64,000 bases of DNA, taken from positions 31,774,203 to 31,838,202 of the forward strand of contig NC_059084.1 in assembly GCF_020497125.1 (NCBI RefSeq), given 5' to 3'. The DNA comes from Mauremys mutica (lineage: Eukaryota; Chordata; Testudines; Geoemydidae). Below are positions 20,514 through 36,411 of this stretch, piece after piece. The number at the start of each line of letters is the position of its first letter. The first letter of the stretch is position 1. Position numbers and translations under genes: made by a program. The notes under the pieces are model-generated. The model did not search any database and was not told the DNA's origin. It worked only from the letters and a program-made list of their open reading frames with translations.

Positions 20514-22034
20514 TCAAAAGGCCTGTTTGGGTCCTTGAGGGGCCTTGGAAGGCGCCTGGCCCTGGTTGCGCCTGTTGCCCGACGGTCTACGGCGACTCAG
20601 GCCGGGACGCCTGCTATTGTAGGGTCGCGACCTAGGCTGGTTAAAGGGCCGGTAGGGTTGCTGCCGAAAGGACCTTCGCTGGATAGCCGGTGTGTGCATA
20701 CCCAGAGTGCGAATGGCTATGCGACCGTCCTTCAGGGTCTGAATTCTGGAATCCGTCTTTTCAGAAAACAGACCCTGAGTGTCGAAGGGTAGGTCCTGCA
20801 AGGTGTACTGCACCTCCGGTGGCAACGTGGAGATGCGCCTCATGGTTATTCCTGAGGCCAGGGTTCTAGCACCTGAGTCCGCGGAGTCTAGAGCGGCCTG
20901 GATGGAGGACCTGGAGGACTTCTTGCCCTCTTCCAGGAGGGCCGTGAACTCCTGGCGCGAGGCTGTTGGGATCAGCTCTGTGAATTTCGCCAGGGACACC
21001 AAGTTGTCAAAGGTGTATCTGGCGAGGAGGGCCATCTGGTTGGCGATTCGGAGCTGGAGATCCCCTGCCGAATAGACCTTTCGGCTCAACAGATCCATGA
21101 GCCTCGCTTCCTTGGACTTCGGCGCAGGGGCTGGCTGACCATGCCTTTCCCTGTCGTTGACCAACTGGACCACGAGCGAGTCTGGTGCAGGATGGGTATA
21201 TAAGTACTCGTATCCCGTGGGGGGGACAGAGTACTTTCTTTCGACACCGCGGGCGGTGGGAGGGACGGACGCCGGTGATTGCCAGATGGTAGTGGCATTT
21301 TTCTGGATAGTGCGGATGAATGGCAAGGCCACCCGCACTGGAGCCTCCGCTCCAATCACATTTGTCACCGGGTCCTCGTCCTCAGTGACCTCCGCTACCG
21401 GTAGGTCGATAGCTTTCGCCACCCGGCGAAGAAGGTCCTGGTGGGCCCGCAAGTCAATAGGCGGAGGGTCTGCCGTAGAAGCCCCCGCCACCGCCTCGTC
21501 TGGTGAAGATGACGAGGACAGACCTTGGACCACCGCCTCTGCAGGTGGGTCCTCGATGGGGTGGGCAGCTGACTCGGACCGTGGAGGCTCCGCGGGATCA
21601 GGCGGTAACTGGGCCTCACCCGGTGATGGGGGTGGCCTGCTGACAGTGGCCTCCGGCACTCTGCGTTCGGAGGCTAGGGTCCGCTGAGGGCAAGGTAGCC
21701 CTTGAGCTTCGTATTGGGCCCAGGGGACCCCAAAAACCCCACCGCTGTGCCCCGTGGACTTGTCCGTGCGGGGCCGCCTGGAGATGACCATAGCTGTCTG
21801 CCCGCGAAGCGACCGATGAGTGACGGGATGGCCACAGCGGTGCGGAGGCGCTGACGGACTGCGCCGTCGAAGCTGGCAGCCTGTCCCCGGACGGTGCCGA
21901 GGGTCGGTGCCGGTCGTCGCGGTACCGAGATGGCGAGCGAGACCATCGACTGCCGCGGTGCCGGGAGCTCGACCGGTGCCGGGAGCTCGACCGGGATCTC
22001 GACCGGCGGTGCCAGGAGCGGCTTCTGGAGTCAC
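20514..22034 (-). CDS. DIRS gag-like protein, C-terminal part
   Basis: A 506-codon frame whose first codons (GTG at 22034) are not a real start. The supported part begins near 21726, where the frame of the upstream gag switches by one base in a run of four C on the coding strand (plus 21723-21726). From there the protein is coherent: an acidic/proline-rich stretch, then a helical central region (LVSLAKFTELIPTASRQEF) and an Arg/Pro/Gln-rich basic tail ending GPKQAF. It is probably one gene with 22078-22941, broken by a stop and a +1 shift. The last codons overlap the reverse transcriptase frame, which is open upstream to at least 20518. Confidence 0.7.
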   Translation of the reverse strand: MTPEAAPGTAGRDPGRAPGTGRAPGTAAVDGLARHLGTATTGTDPRHRPGTGCQLRRRSPSAPPHRCGHPVTHRSLRGQTAMVISRRPRTDKSTGHSGGVFGVPWAQYEAQGLPCPQRTLASERRVPEATVSRPPPSPGEAQLPPDPAEPPRSESAAHPIEDPPAEAVVQGLSSSSSPDEAVAGASTADPPPIDLRAHQDLLRRVAKAIDLPVAEVTEDEDPVTNVIGAEAPVRVALPFIRTIQKNATTIWQSPASVPPTARGVERKYSVPPTGYEYLYTHPAPDSLVVQLVNDRERHGQPAPAPKSKEARLMDLLSRKVYSAGDLQLRIANQMALLARYTFDNLVSLAKFTELIPTASRQEFTALLEEGKKSSRSSIQAALDSADSGARTLASGITMRRISTLPPEVQYTLQDLPFDTQGLFSEKTDSRIQTLKDGRIAIRTLGMHTPAIQRRSFRQQPYRPFNQPRSRPYNSRRPGLSRRRPSGNRRNQGQAPSKAPQGPKQAF

Positions 22035-22077
22035 GGTGCCGGGACTCGGACTTCCTGCGGTGGCGACGGGATGGTGA

Positions 22078-22941
22078 TCAGGACCGGAAGCATCTCTGGG
22101 AGTGCGACCGGTACCGCGATGTTGAGCGGTACCGGGACTGCGACCGGCGTCGAGATGGTGAATGGTACCGCGATGGAGAGCGGTGCCGGGACCTGGAGCG
22201 GCGCGACGGTGACCGTCTTCGGGACCGGGAGCGAGACCGAGTCCTGGAGCGCCGTCTATCCCGTCCGTCAGGGGAAGGGGGCCGCATCATGGCCGGCTTG
22301 CCCGCTGACTGAACAGCCCGCACCGGCAGTGCCGGGGGCCGGAGGCTCGGTGCCTCTGTGAGCTCGATGAGCTCTCTCGCCGTCGAGAATGTCTCGGGCG
22401 TGGACGGGAGATGCAGCTCGACCGCGGTTGGCACCGGGGAGCAGGGAGGTACCGGACTCGACGGCTCTTGAGGTGCTGGTGTCAACGGAACCGTGTATGG
22501 CTTGTGCACTACCACAGCCGGTGCCGGAGGTGCCGGTGATGGCTGGGTAAGCTGTCCCGAAGCAGGAGGCTTAGGAGCCGAGTGCGCCGTCTTCCGCTTC
22601 CTCGGTGGAGAGAGGGAACGGTGCCGGGACGTCGGTGCCGTCTGCGCAGATCTAGCAGCATCGGTACCGGGGCGGCTCGGTGCCGCTGGTGCGCTGCGCG
22701 CCGAGGACGGTTTCGGTGCCGCCGGGGACGGCGCGGGAGGCTGAAGTGCCACCTCCGTAAGGAGCTGCTTGAGGCGAGAGTCTCGCTCCTTTCTGGTGCG
22801 CGGCTTAAACGCCGTGCAGATCGGGCACTTATCTGTCCTGTGAGATTCCCCGAGGCAGCGCAGGCAGGAGTCGTGCGGGTCGCCCACGGGCATGTGCCGC
22901 TGGCAAGCCGCACAGGGCTTAAACCCCGGTGCCTTGGGCAT
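22078..22941 (-). CDS. DIRS gag-like protein, N-terminal part
   Basis: ATG-started frame of 287 codons. The N-terminus holds paired Cys motifs (Cys10, Cys13, Cys26, Cys29, Cys39, Cys42 with His34), which look like a zinc-binding module. A Pro/Ala-rich linker follows, and from about residue 230 an Arg/Ser-rich tract like those of RNA-binding SR proteins. The frame ends at TGA 22078-22080, but the RS-like text goes on in the same frame beyond it, so the stop is probably a CGA-to-TGA mutation and the true gag is longer. The role is inferred from position: a structural protein packaging the element RNA. Confidence 0.75.
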   Translation of the reverse strand: MPKAPGFKPCAACQRHMPVGDPHDSCLRCLGESHRTDKCPICTAFKPRTRKERDSRLKQLLTEVALQPPAPSPAAPKPSSARSAPAAPSRPGTDAARSAQTAPTSRHRSLSPPRKRKTAHSAPKPPASGQLTQPSPAPPAPAVVVHKPYTVPLTPAPQEPSSPVPPCSPVPTAVELHLPSTPETFSTARELIELTEAPSLRPPALPVRAVQSAGKPAMMRPPSPDGRDRRRSRTRSRSRSRRRSPSRRSRSRHRSPSRYHSPSRRRSQSRYRSTSRYRSHSQRCFRS

Positions 22942-23120
22942 GAGCCCGCACCGGTTGTGGAAGAAGAGGGGCGAACCCCTCTAATTCCCCTACTATACTA
23001 TAACTAACTAAACTTATTCAACTACTAAACTAAGTTAACCAACTATGTACAGAGAAGAATGGAGAAACGCTAGGGCTGTGGAGGTAAAAGAGCACTCCAC
23101 TGTTCCAACTGGCCATCACG

Positions 23121-23308
23121 GGCGGTAAGAAGGAACTGAGGAGCGGTCGGGCCGGCTGGGGTATATATCCAGCGCCATGGCGGCGCCACTCCAGGGGGCG
23201 CCCAGCCGGCCCGCCGGAGTTGCTAGGGTAAAAATGTTCCGAAGAGCCATGCACGCGCGGCGCGCACACCTGACTGGAATGCATAGGAGCAATCACTCAA
23301 AGAAGAAC
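23121..23308 (-). repeat. DIRS terminal repeat, 5' side, with TATA-like word
   Basis: Inverted copy of the 3' repeat, upstream of gag. The word ggatatatacccc (minus strand, about 23160-23172) sits about 220 bp before the gag ATG and may be the promoter core, as DIRS transcription starts in this repeat (inference). Confidence 0.7.
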
Positions 23309-23310
23309 AG

Positions 23311-23961
23311 ATGCAGCCTAACACAGCCCCCACTCTCACTATCCGTTGGGGGCAGAGGAATAGCCCAGCAGGGCTTGGGTTGGAGAGCTGTGCACAATCA
23401 CAGATAACTCCGGCCGCTTGTTTCACCCCAGGAGTGCCTCACTCTTTCCAACAGGATAACTTTGCTGGCAAGAAGCTGACTTTGATTTTGAAGACACTGG
23501 TGTCTATCTTCTCTCTCACGTGCCCATCACCAGGTCTGAGCTTGAACATGGGCAGTGACTTCACGAAGGCAGCGAGGGAACAAGGATGGAGACAGAAATT
23601 CCACTACCCTTCCCCATTCTCTGGAGACTGGGTGTAACATGTCTTCCCCAAGCTGGGTGACAGCTTGCCTGACCCTCCAAGTGGCAACAGGAACCTTTTG
23701 ATTCCCGTGAACAGCCACATGTGCATGACTCTGCGGCCTCCTCGTTCCCAGTAACTAAGGAACGTTTGCCTTCAGAATCAGTGGCCCTTGAAAGGATAAA
23801 GTGGTTTCTACTTTGCTTTGCCAATCAATCTGCACCTCTGTTGTTGTGATTCAGGGTGCTGGAGTGGCTGCACTGCTCACTCGTGCTGAACACAGCAGAG
23901 GCAGGTACTGTTTGCTGACTGGAGCATTGTGCTGGAAAAGGAGAAATCACCGTGGTCTTTT
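23311..23961. other. Unassigned sequence
   Basis: No gene or repeat recognised between the DIRS end and the next MITE. Confidence 0.45.
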
Positions 23962-24215
23962 GGGGTATGTCTTCACAGCCCACAGCAGCGAGCCTCCCAG
24001 CCCGGGCCTACAGACTCAGGCTTGCGCTGCCGCGCTACTAATGCCCGTGTAGACGCTGCAGCTCTGGCTCTGAACCCACCCCCTCCCTAGGCTTCAGAGC
24101 TGAGCTGCAGCCCAAGCTGCAACATCTACACTGCTATTTACAGCAGGGTAGCGCAAGCCCGAGTCTGTCAGCCCAGCTCAGAGACTAGCTGCCATTTGCT
24201 GTGTAGACACACCTC
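23962..24215. mobile_element. MITE with gtctaca-type termini
   Basis: Ends ggggtatgtcttcacag and ctgtgtagacacacctc are imperfect inverted repeats. The GC-rich middle holds cagactcaggcttgcgct and its inverted relative agcgcaagcccgagtctg. Similar layout to the elements at 54151 and 60682. No target duplication confirmed. Confidence 0.55.
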
Positions 24216-24819
24216 AGGGGTTAGCAAAGCCCTAGGCACCTGCTCTGAGATGGCGAACGCACCCCGCCTGGCACAGCTGGGGACCCTGCTTTGGAGGCAG
24301 GGCTCAGGTAGCACTGGGAAGGACAGGGGGAGAAAACACAAGGGGCCAGAGTGCGTGACCAAACAGTGTGCCTTCCCCACAAGGCCTCTGGGAAACACAG
24401 CAGCATCCCCGCCTGAACGACCAGCTGCCAATTCCTGCCAGCCACTCCGCCCCAGAACGTCATCCGGGTAGCAAAGGGCCATCTCCAGAACAGGCCGCTG
24501 GCCCTGGCGGGAGAAGGATGCAGCACAAGGGGCCAGCAAAGGGAGAGACTCTTCTCAGCACAGGCATTGGGAGAGCAGGTGATAACTGCTAGGTCTTGAA
24601 GTATAAACAGAACCAGAGCATGTTTCAACTGTGTTCCAACCTTAGCTTTTAACCCAGTTAGGACGTGGGCCAGCCCCACGTGTGCTGAATGGCCAGGCTG
24701 GATACCTACTACCCGGCACGGCAGATGTTATAACATAGAACATATAAAGAATTGTTTCCTGGTGGAAAAACAGACAGAGCATGAAACAGACGAAGGACAG
24801 AGCAATTCTCCTCGCCGCA

Positions 24820-24898
24820 GGAACTGTGGGGTGAGGTTCTCTGGCTTGGCTTATGAGGTCAGACTAGGGGACCCCAATAGTCCCTTCTAGCCCATCTA
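24820..24898 (+). mobile_element. CR1 3'-tail remnant
   Basis: The phrase gaggtcagactaggggaccc then ccttctagcccatctatga is a CR1 3' end. The upstream body is not recognisable. Confidence 0.5.
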
Positions 24899-27084
24899 TG
24901 AAGAGAGATGAGCAGACAAGAAAGGGAAGAAAACCGTCTCGTGCAGGGGGCAGGAGAGAGAGCCAACCAACCATCTGCACTGTTTCTAAAGATAAATGCC
25001 TCATTGTCTTGGGTGCAAATACTTATGAAGATGCCACGTTACAACCAATATTGTATCTGATTTCTCTTGATAGGGCTCTAGGACCATGTCCTGCGTCAGG
25101 AGGAGGGAGAACACGTTTGTGTCTTTGTCTGCGGGGAAACACGCAGGCAACGGAAATCAGGCAGGTGTCTTACACTTACTAAACTCTTACTATTGTAATA
25201 GATACCCGGGCAGGCTCCCCTAGTGCAGAATGCCAGGGCAATGCCAGCTGGACACTTGTTGCTTCTGGCAGCAGTACTGGGTTTGGAAATACTTGACTAG
25301 CTAACGAAAGGTAGGAAGTTACTCCTGCAATGTCTGACGTTTGCAGGGGAATTACTCCCAGCCACTGGAACCACGGCCTGCCTATTCCTGCCTGGCAAAC
25401 TCCAGTCCTGGGCACGCACTGAAAGGTCTGGAAGGTACGTGCCCACGTGCAGTGGAGCCCTGGGCGACTCCCCCTGCAGGACACTGGCCTTCACAGGCGA
25501 GTTCACTTTGTAGAACAATTTTGAAAGACAGACCGGGCAATAGTTGTATCAACTGTACTGCTCCCTCCCGGTTCTCATCCTGTGCTCCTCACCATAGAGT
25601 CTGAGCACTTCACTGCTCCAGCACTGACCCACCGCCCAGGCCTTCTGTAGCCTCCCCGTCCCTCTCAGCTGCCTGCCCTAGGCTGGAAGAGCCTCATAAG
25701 CTGCTGCCACAGGGTACGACCAGGATGGACTGGGCAGAAGAAGCACTTCATCGCTGTCCCTCTCCCAGAACCAGGCTGCCTGATACAGAGAGAGGTCATG
25801 ATGCCAGCTTACGGTCCTTTCACGGCTCAGTGTGGGAGAGCCTGCTCCCTGGACTTCGTGCTGTGCCTCTTTTTGCCTTTACAAAGGGCTGAGATGTGCT
25901 GTGCTCTGCAGAGATAGCCATTTAACTGGCTGGATTCCCTTGGCAGAGCTGTGTGAGTGACCCATCAGCAGAGCCACAGGCCAACAGGAGAGATGTGGCC
26001 AGTTCTGGAGTAATCTACAGCTCAGGAGAGCAGGTCCCTTTTCGAGGGGGATTTGGACCCCCAAGTTCTGCTCATTCTGATACATTGCTGCAGTCGGGAG
26101 GCGAGGGGTGGCCAGGCGGCTACGCTGGAATTGGGGTTGCAGACTGGACTGGGAGACTCGGGTGCACCCTTTGTGCACGCCGCTGGTAACTTCCAGTCTG
26201 AGTGGCTCAAAGGCCAGCAGTCGCTCAGGAGGGTAGTGTCGGAGTACTCCGGAAACTCTCTCCATCAGGAGGACATGCAGAGGGAAGCAGTGGAAGATCC
26301 CTGAACCCAGCCCTGGCTCCCCCCCAATCAGAGTTTCAGGTCTTTCCCAGTCTTGTCCCAGAGGATTCATGGGAGCCCATGGCAGCACAAGAGCCATCTC
26401 CTAAGCTGCGCCAATGTAATGAAACAGATGGAGAAAGTGCAGCCCCGCAGAAGGAGCCAGACACTCCAGAGTAGCAGCAAATAGGAAAAGTAGAGAGGTC
26501 TAGCTGGCCCCTTGCCTCCAACTGCCCTCTGAAAATGGAAGGCAAGCTAGGGGCCATGCCCAGTCCTCTAGCCCCAGAGGCTGCTGTGAGTGGGGGAGGA
26601 ATGTGACGGGCGAGCTCACCAGGCAGAGCACAGCACACACCACAGTGTTGGGGAGACAGAGATGTGCAAAAGTGCGATCTCGGAGTCTCCAGCTTTAGGG
26701 CCCATTGATTTCAACCCACAATCTAGTCAGGGCACATTAGGAGTTTTGCCCCAAGAAATATGGTTTTAGGCAACACCACGAACGAGTCTAGCATACAGCA
26801 GGCTGTTCACTAGGACCCCTGGCAGCAGCACTGCCAGACTCCGCCGGACATGCACTGGCTCAGAGAAAACTCGCTTGCCAGGGGGATTTGTGCCATGATT
26901 TTGCAGGGAAAAAAAGAGTCTGTAGCACCTTGGACCCATCTCTCCTTCTTCCCTGCAACTCCTGCCGCGCAGCACTACCCCAACATGCTAGATGCCAGTC
27001 ACACAGGCAGGAGGACATCACCTGCCCCAAAGAGCCACCCATGAACGAAGACTGGCTCACAACAAGGGCGACTGTGTTCAGCTA
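24899..27084. other. Probable intron of the host gene; nothing assigned
   Basis: No supported exon found. The 172-codon minus ORF 25879-26397 lacks recognised motifs and clear splice sites (see rejected items). Confidence 0.4.
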
Positions 27085-27214
27085 TTGCAAATGGTAACGA
27101 CACTGGGCTGGGAGCCAGGAGACCTGGGTTCTGTTCCCAGCTCTGCCTCAGACTTCCTGGGGGACTTTGATCAAGTCACTTGCCCCTCTGGGCTGCAGCT
27201 TCACAAGCTGTGAA
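27085..27214 (+). mobile_element. MIR-like SINE
   Basis: tRNA-derived head and core phrases: actgggctgggagccaggag, acctgggttct, ccagctctgcctcagacttc, gatcaagtcacttgcccctc. The A/B-box region is degraded. MIR-type CORE-SINEs are ancient and shared by amniotes. Confidence 0.65.
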
Positions 27215-28069
27215 TCCCCTTGGGAATTTACACTGCCCATATCTCCACACTACCTGAGCACTGTGCACAACAGCAACACAAACCCAGGAGAAGGCCTCCT
27301 GGGGAGTCTCCTGACCTCCCTCCCAGGGCTTCAGTCCTTCACGGCGCAGCGTGCGTGGAGCGCCCCATGCACAAGGCAGGGGAGACGTGCCCGTGTCAAC
27401 AGCAGGGCTGGGGGAGTGGGAAAGCAGGGACAACAACTGGCAAAATCCCAACAAGAAACACACTCGCTTGTTGTCAGATCAGTTCCTCGGAGTAAAAACA
27501 AAGCCTCTAGCCAAACACACTAGCATCCAGTTATTGTTCCTTGGCTGACGTGTGCAAGTGACCGTGAGCTCTGCCCCAGCTCCTTGGCAGTCACACCCCT
27601 CACGGCAGCCCTGCTAGGCTGGCAGAGAGAAAGGGCTGGGGCAGGGTGACAGGAAAGGAACCTGCCAGCCCAAGACCCCGGTGTAGTCCAAGAGGCTCTG
27701 CCCCCAAAGGTGTAGTCTCCCGCCTGGTACCCTCTACATAAGGAGCTGGTAGCCTGCATCTGTGGCTCGGTAGCTTGGCCTTTCCTGGCAGCCTCTCCAC
27801 TGTGCAGCTCCAGCTGTCCAGCAAGGGGGAGCGAATGATTCATCCTGAGTTCACCCTTAGATCTAATTCTGGCATTTCACCCCGATTGCAGCGCACTGAA
27901 CGCAGCCTGCTGTCTAGCCGGCTCTCCCCAGCAGGGAGCCCAGCCAGCCCAGCTTCCCAGGCTGTGTCCTCAGTCCCCGAGTCCACACCCAGCAGCCGGT
28001 GCCTGCAGGGCAGAGAGCTGCACAGCAGTTACGCAGGAGAAAGTTGTAGGCAGTACAAAGCCTTCCCTA

Positions 28070-32451
<4,382 letters not shown>

Positions 32452-32844
32452 CAGCAGTGAAAACAGGTATTTGCATGGCACTTTTGTAGTTGGCATTGCA
32501 AAGTATTTATGTGCCAGATATGCTAAACATTCGTATGTCCCTTCATGCTTCGGCCACCATTCCAGAAGACATGCTTCCATGCTGATAACACTCGTTAAAA
32601 AAAAATATGTTAATTAAATTTGTGACAGAACTCTTTGGGGGAGAATTTTATGTCTCCTGCTCCTTTGTATTCTGTGTTGTAATTGAAATTAATATATTTG
32701 AAAATGTAGAAAACATCTAAAATATTTAAATAAACGGTATTCTATTATTGTTTAACAGTGTGATTAATCATGCAATTAATCATGATTAATTTTTTTAATC
32801 GAGCGATTAATTGCGATTAATTTTTTTTATTGCTTGACAGCCCT
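32452..32844 (-). mobile_element. hAT element fragment (same family as 44180-47566)
   Basis: The right end ttgcttgacagccct and the attaatcatgattaat-rich subterminal zone match the 44180-47566 family. The left part keeps a decayed minus-strand piece of the hAT C-terminal dimerisation region (LEWWPKHEGTYECLAYLAHK). The left terminus is missing. Confidence 0.7.
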
Positions 32845-33153
32845 ACTTATTAGTGAGATAAAGCGGGGGAGGCAATATTCTCTATTGAACCAGCTTCTGG
32901 TGGTGAGAGAGCCGAGCTTTCAGGCTTACACAGAGTTCTTCCTCAGCTCAGGTAATATTGCGTCTGCCTCACGCAGCAGCTTGGTTTGGAGAGGGGCACA
33001 AACACCAGGAAACATTTCCCAGCACAGCAAAATCCACGGCACTGGGCAACAGCCCTCCAGGTCTGCAGCGGGAGCTCCACCTCCAGGGACATTTCAAACT
33101 AGAGGGGGCAGCACACTAGCGGGAAGCACCCAGCTGAGAGACTGTGGGTGTAA

Positions 33154-33377
33154 CAGGGGTTCTTAAACTGGGGATCAGGACTCCTCAGAGGGTCGTGATG
33201 TTATTACATGGGGGGCCGTGAGCTGTCAGCTTCCACCCCAAACCCCGATTTGCATCCAGCATTTATAATGGTGTTAAATATATAAAAACATTTTTTTAAT
33301 TAATAAGGGGGGGAGGTTTGCACTCAGAGGCTTGCTGTGTGAAAGGCGTCACCAGTACAAAAGTTTGAGAACCACTG
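33154..33377. mobile_element. hAT-type MITE
   Basis: Termini caggggttcttaaactggg and aaaagtttgagaaccactg are inverted repeats of the hAT CAG...CTG type. The flanking 8-mers gggtgtaa and gtctaaaa agree poorly, so the target duplication is decayed or absent. Confidence 0.6.
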
Positions 33378-33659
33378 GTCTAAAACATCTTTCTTGCTCT
33401 AATGTGCAGAGCTCTCAGTTCCACACTGGTGTACACAGGCTCCCCAGAGCCCTGCTCGCCATGCATCAATAAACAGCAATCAACATTATCTTACCCATTT
33501 CAACTCTACCCAAGGGCTTTCATTTCATTATTCTGAAGGCTGTTCCTCCCCACCAGACTCTTACAGACTGGAGGGAATTCAGATATTCCTCATTTCCACT
33601 CTTCTTCTCCCCCTGCACCCCATTTCTTTGGGGAGGGAGTGGGATGGGGGGATATCTGT

Positions 33660-34130
33660 CAACTACTGGGGTTCCACAGGGATCATTCACAGCCAAACAC
33701 TATTCCATAGCTATCAATGATCTGAAAGAAACCAAAAATCATCACTGAGCAGCTGATGGGCTGATAAACCGTGACAACGACTGAGCAAAGTGGATCAGCT
33801 GGAGAACTGGGCTCATGCAGACGTGTTTTAGTGCAGCCAAATGCAAGCTCACACATCCCGGCAGGAGGAATGCAGGCCATGCTCGCAGGCTGGGGGGACT
33901 GTATCCTGGAAAACAGTGACTCCGAAAGGGGCTCAGCAGTCCTGGTGGAAACCAACTGAACAAAAGCTCCCGGCACACTGGGGCTGAGGGTAACATGAGC
34001 CCTGGCTCTCTAACTAGGGGAGGGCAGAACAGGAGGAGTAGAGAGGTGAACTGATTCTCTGCATAGTGCTGGTGAAGCCATTGCTGCTCCAGCATCTCCA
34101 GTTCTAGCGCGCACACTACAATACTGAAAA
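33660..34130 (+). mobile_element. LINE reverse transcriptase fossil (CR1/L2-like)
   Basis: A heavily decayed copy: ggggttccacagggatcatt encodes GVPQGS(F), followed by an AINDLKE block; further on gggggactgtatcctgg and gtgactccgaaa match CR1/L2-type ORF2 text. Stops and gaps are frequent. Confidence 0.5.
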
Positions 34131-36177
34131 GTGGAGGATGAGTCAGAGGAGCTGGGCTGAACTGGGGAGAGTCCAGGGCTCTGGATCCCCTGAGGATGGA
34201 GTTTGCTGAGTGTTCCTGCTTTCTGTGCTAACAAGCTCTGTTCTAAGTTGTCTTCCTGATAACTAATAAACTTTCTGTGTTACTTGCTGGCTGAGAGTCA
34301 CTGCTGATTGCGGAGTTAGAGGCAGGGCCCTTTGAGGCGTGTGAGGCTTCCCCAGGTGTCCCATCCAGCGGGACTGGCTGCGGGGAGCCCATGGATGGAC
34401 AGGGGGCTGAAGGCTCGAGGTCAGACCCAGGAGGCGCTGAAGCCAAGGAGGTTTCTTGACCAGGTGAGTGCGCGCCCTAAGGGGAGAGATGCTGGAGTAG
34501 AGTCCTGCCTGACTTCATTCAGAGCCGTGTGAGAGCGCCAAGCCTGTGACTCCGTGACAACAACCTGTGGGGCTCCAGGAAACCCCTTGACCTCAGCCAG
34601 AGAAGGCAAACTAGGGAACATGAAGCAGGTGTCTTCCCAGAGGTGATGGGCAGGGCACTCAGCAGGCTGGATTCCAGCCTTCGCCCCCGCCCTACAGGAA
34701 CTGGAGAGGAAGGAGAAGTCTCCCTTCCCTCCCCAGAGCTCCAGGCTGCCAACTGGCAGAAGCGCTGAGGCAGTCTCCACCTGGAGGTTTAACAGTGTCA
34801 TCCCTACAGCCCCACCCTGTCTCTCCTTTCAAGCATGTTGTGCCCCTCCCCCAACGTACATACATAGCACAGCATCTGCTTCCAGCGGTCCAACCTGCCT
34901 TCAGGCCAGAAGAGCCACCCACTCCAGAGAGAGTGACCTGTGCAAACTGCACAGGACTCCAGCTAGCAACAGAAATCCTGCTTGAGAGACCTCCACATGC
35001 CCGCTGAGCAATAAAGCCCAGACTCCTGGACTTCTCTAGGCTGCACAAACCCACTAGTCCAACCCTTTCACGGCAGCAGGGCTAATCCCTATAGGAGTGT
35101 TCACCCGCCTCATGGAGCTGACATGTGGGGCTGGAAAGCTCTGTCTAAGCTCTCCCCTAGTGACCGCACAGCCGGCTGGCTTGGCTCACTTCTGAAGTGA
35201 GGACAGCAAAAGTCAACTCCTCCTGTGGCAAGACTTTCACTGTCTGGCTCCTCTCCGCCAAGCCCAGGAAAGCTGTCATTTAAATCTAAAAATAAAAGCA
35301 TGGGTGTACATCTCCACAGCTAATACGCACACAGGCATCCCAGCAGCAAAAATGACAGAGAAACCAAGGTAAATATAACTCCAGCCGGCACCCAAAAGGT
35401 TCCACTGCCTCTGAAAATAGGCACTGTGCAAACAAAGCAGCATCTGTTCAGCGTGAGACGTGGACTGGTCTGTGAAACCCAGGCTGCATCTCTGGTGCAG
35501 AGGCCGTACAGGGAAAGGAAACAGGAACCGCAAAACAGCCATGACTTCTTGGGAGAAACTCAGCGAGGGGGCAGAAGGAAATCCCCTTAGATGCAGTGCT
35601 GGCTCCAGGCCATGGGTGCACCACAAGGGTGAAAGATGAGTGGATTGCATAACCAAAGCAGCCCAGCCAGAGCTAGAGGTATAGCACTACAGACCTGTGC
35701 CCCAGCTCCTGGAGTCACGTGATTACAGCTGAAGCTGAGCTTTCAGTTAAAAGAAAAAGTAATTTTCTAGCCCTCATGGTTGTAAAGAGAAATTTGAAAA
35801 TGTGACCCGAGCATGACTACCATCCCTGTGACATCTGCCTGAGTGTGCCGAGAGCCTGAGACAACAACTCCAAGAGAGAGGAACAGTCCCATGCTTCTCG
35901 ATAGAGTGTTAATATCAAGCCCCTGTGCCACCACCACCCCAGTATGTGCAGAAAGAGAACAGTGCAGGGGCCCACTCACCCAAGCAGATAGAGCCTGGCT
36001 GTTGAGGTAAGTAGTGGAACACCCCCTGCCTCTGTGGGCTGGGAAAAGGGTCCCCTCCTGCCACCCTTGTAGTTGCTCTAGAGTGATAGGGAGCCCCTGC
36101 AGCTGACTCCAAGGGAAAGGGTGGCCCTGCTGTTCTGAGGAGGGGGTTCTGCTGCTGCTCCTCCCAAGGAGAGAGAG
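34131..36177. other. Unassigned sequence
   Basis: No gene or repeat recognised. Overlapping ORFs at 34421-35054 and 35276-35656 are without motifs. Confidence 0.4.
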
Positions 36178-36188
36178 GGTCTACTGCT

Positions 36189-36400
36189 AATGAGGAGTCC
36201 AGACTAACAGACTAACAGATTTATTTGGGCATAAGCTTTTGTGGGTAAAAACCCACTTCTTCAGATGCATGGAGTGAATCTGAAGAAGTGGGTTTTTACT
36301 CACGAAAGCTTATGCCCAAATAAATCTGTTAGTCTTTAAGATGCCACCGGACTCATTGCTTTTGTGAATACAGACTAACACAGCTACCCCTCTGATACTT
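36189..36400 (+). mobile_element. Penelope-like fold-back insertion with 11-bp target duplication
   Basis: Two copies of one unit in opposite orientation with tails outward. The left arm (minus, truncated) reads gactaacagatttatttggg; the right arm (plus, full) begins at ctgaagaagtgggt (36280) and ends agctacccctctgatac. Flanks GGTCTACTGCT (36178-36188) and GGTCTATTGCT (36401-36411) differ at one base and look like the target duplication. The right arm has a hammerhead-like core: CTGAAGA 36280-36286, hairpin gtgggt/actcac, GAAA 36304-36307. Family naming is inferred from the insertion style. Confidence 0.62.
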
Positions 36401-36411
36401 GGTCTATTGCT

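Larger units (their letters stand above)
17180..23310 (-). mobile_element. DIRS-type tyrosine-recombinase retrotransposon, nearly complete
   Basis: A 6.1-kb element read on the minus strand with the DIRS order gag, reverse transcriptase/RNase H, tyrosine recombinase, and inverted rather than direct terminal repeats. The inverted repeats are 17206-17396 and 23121-23308 (about 190 bp, nearly identical), both with a ggatatatacccc TATA-like word. The 3' end also carries a perfect 60-bp inverted pair (17180-17239 and 17424-17483) and a copy of the outer terminus (17484-17517). These resemble the internal complementary region that DIRS elements use to make a circular intermediate. No methyltransferase-like domain was recognised. 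Defects seen are one stop and three single-base shifts, so this copy is young but probably inactive. Confidence 0.88.

Noticed and set aside
21157..22361. Plus-strand ORFs of 176 and 155 codons opposite DIRS gag
   Set aside because: They mirror the Arg/Ser- and Pro-rich gag coding on the other strand; low-complexity Gly/Thr/Ser composition and no motif.
25879..26397. 172-codon minus ORF as a possible second host exon
   Set aside because: A pyrimidine tract precedes part of it, but no donor fits, no ARHGAP39-like text is seen, and the plus strand is open as well.
27085..27214. Possible tRNA gene
   Set aside because: The tRNA-like text belongs to a MIR-like SINE; no cloverleaf can be drawn and the core SINE phrases follow.
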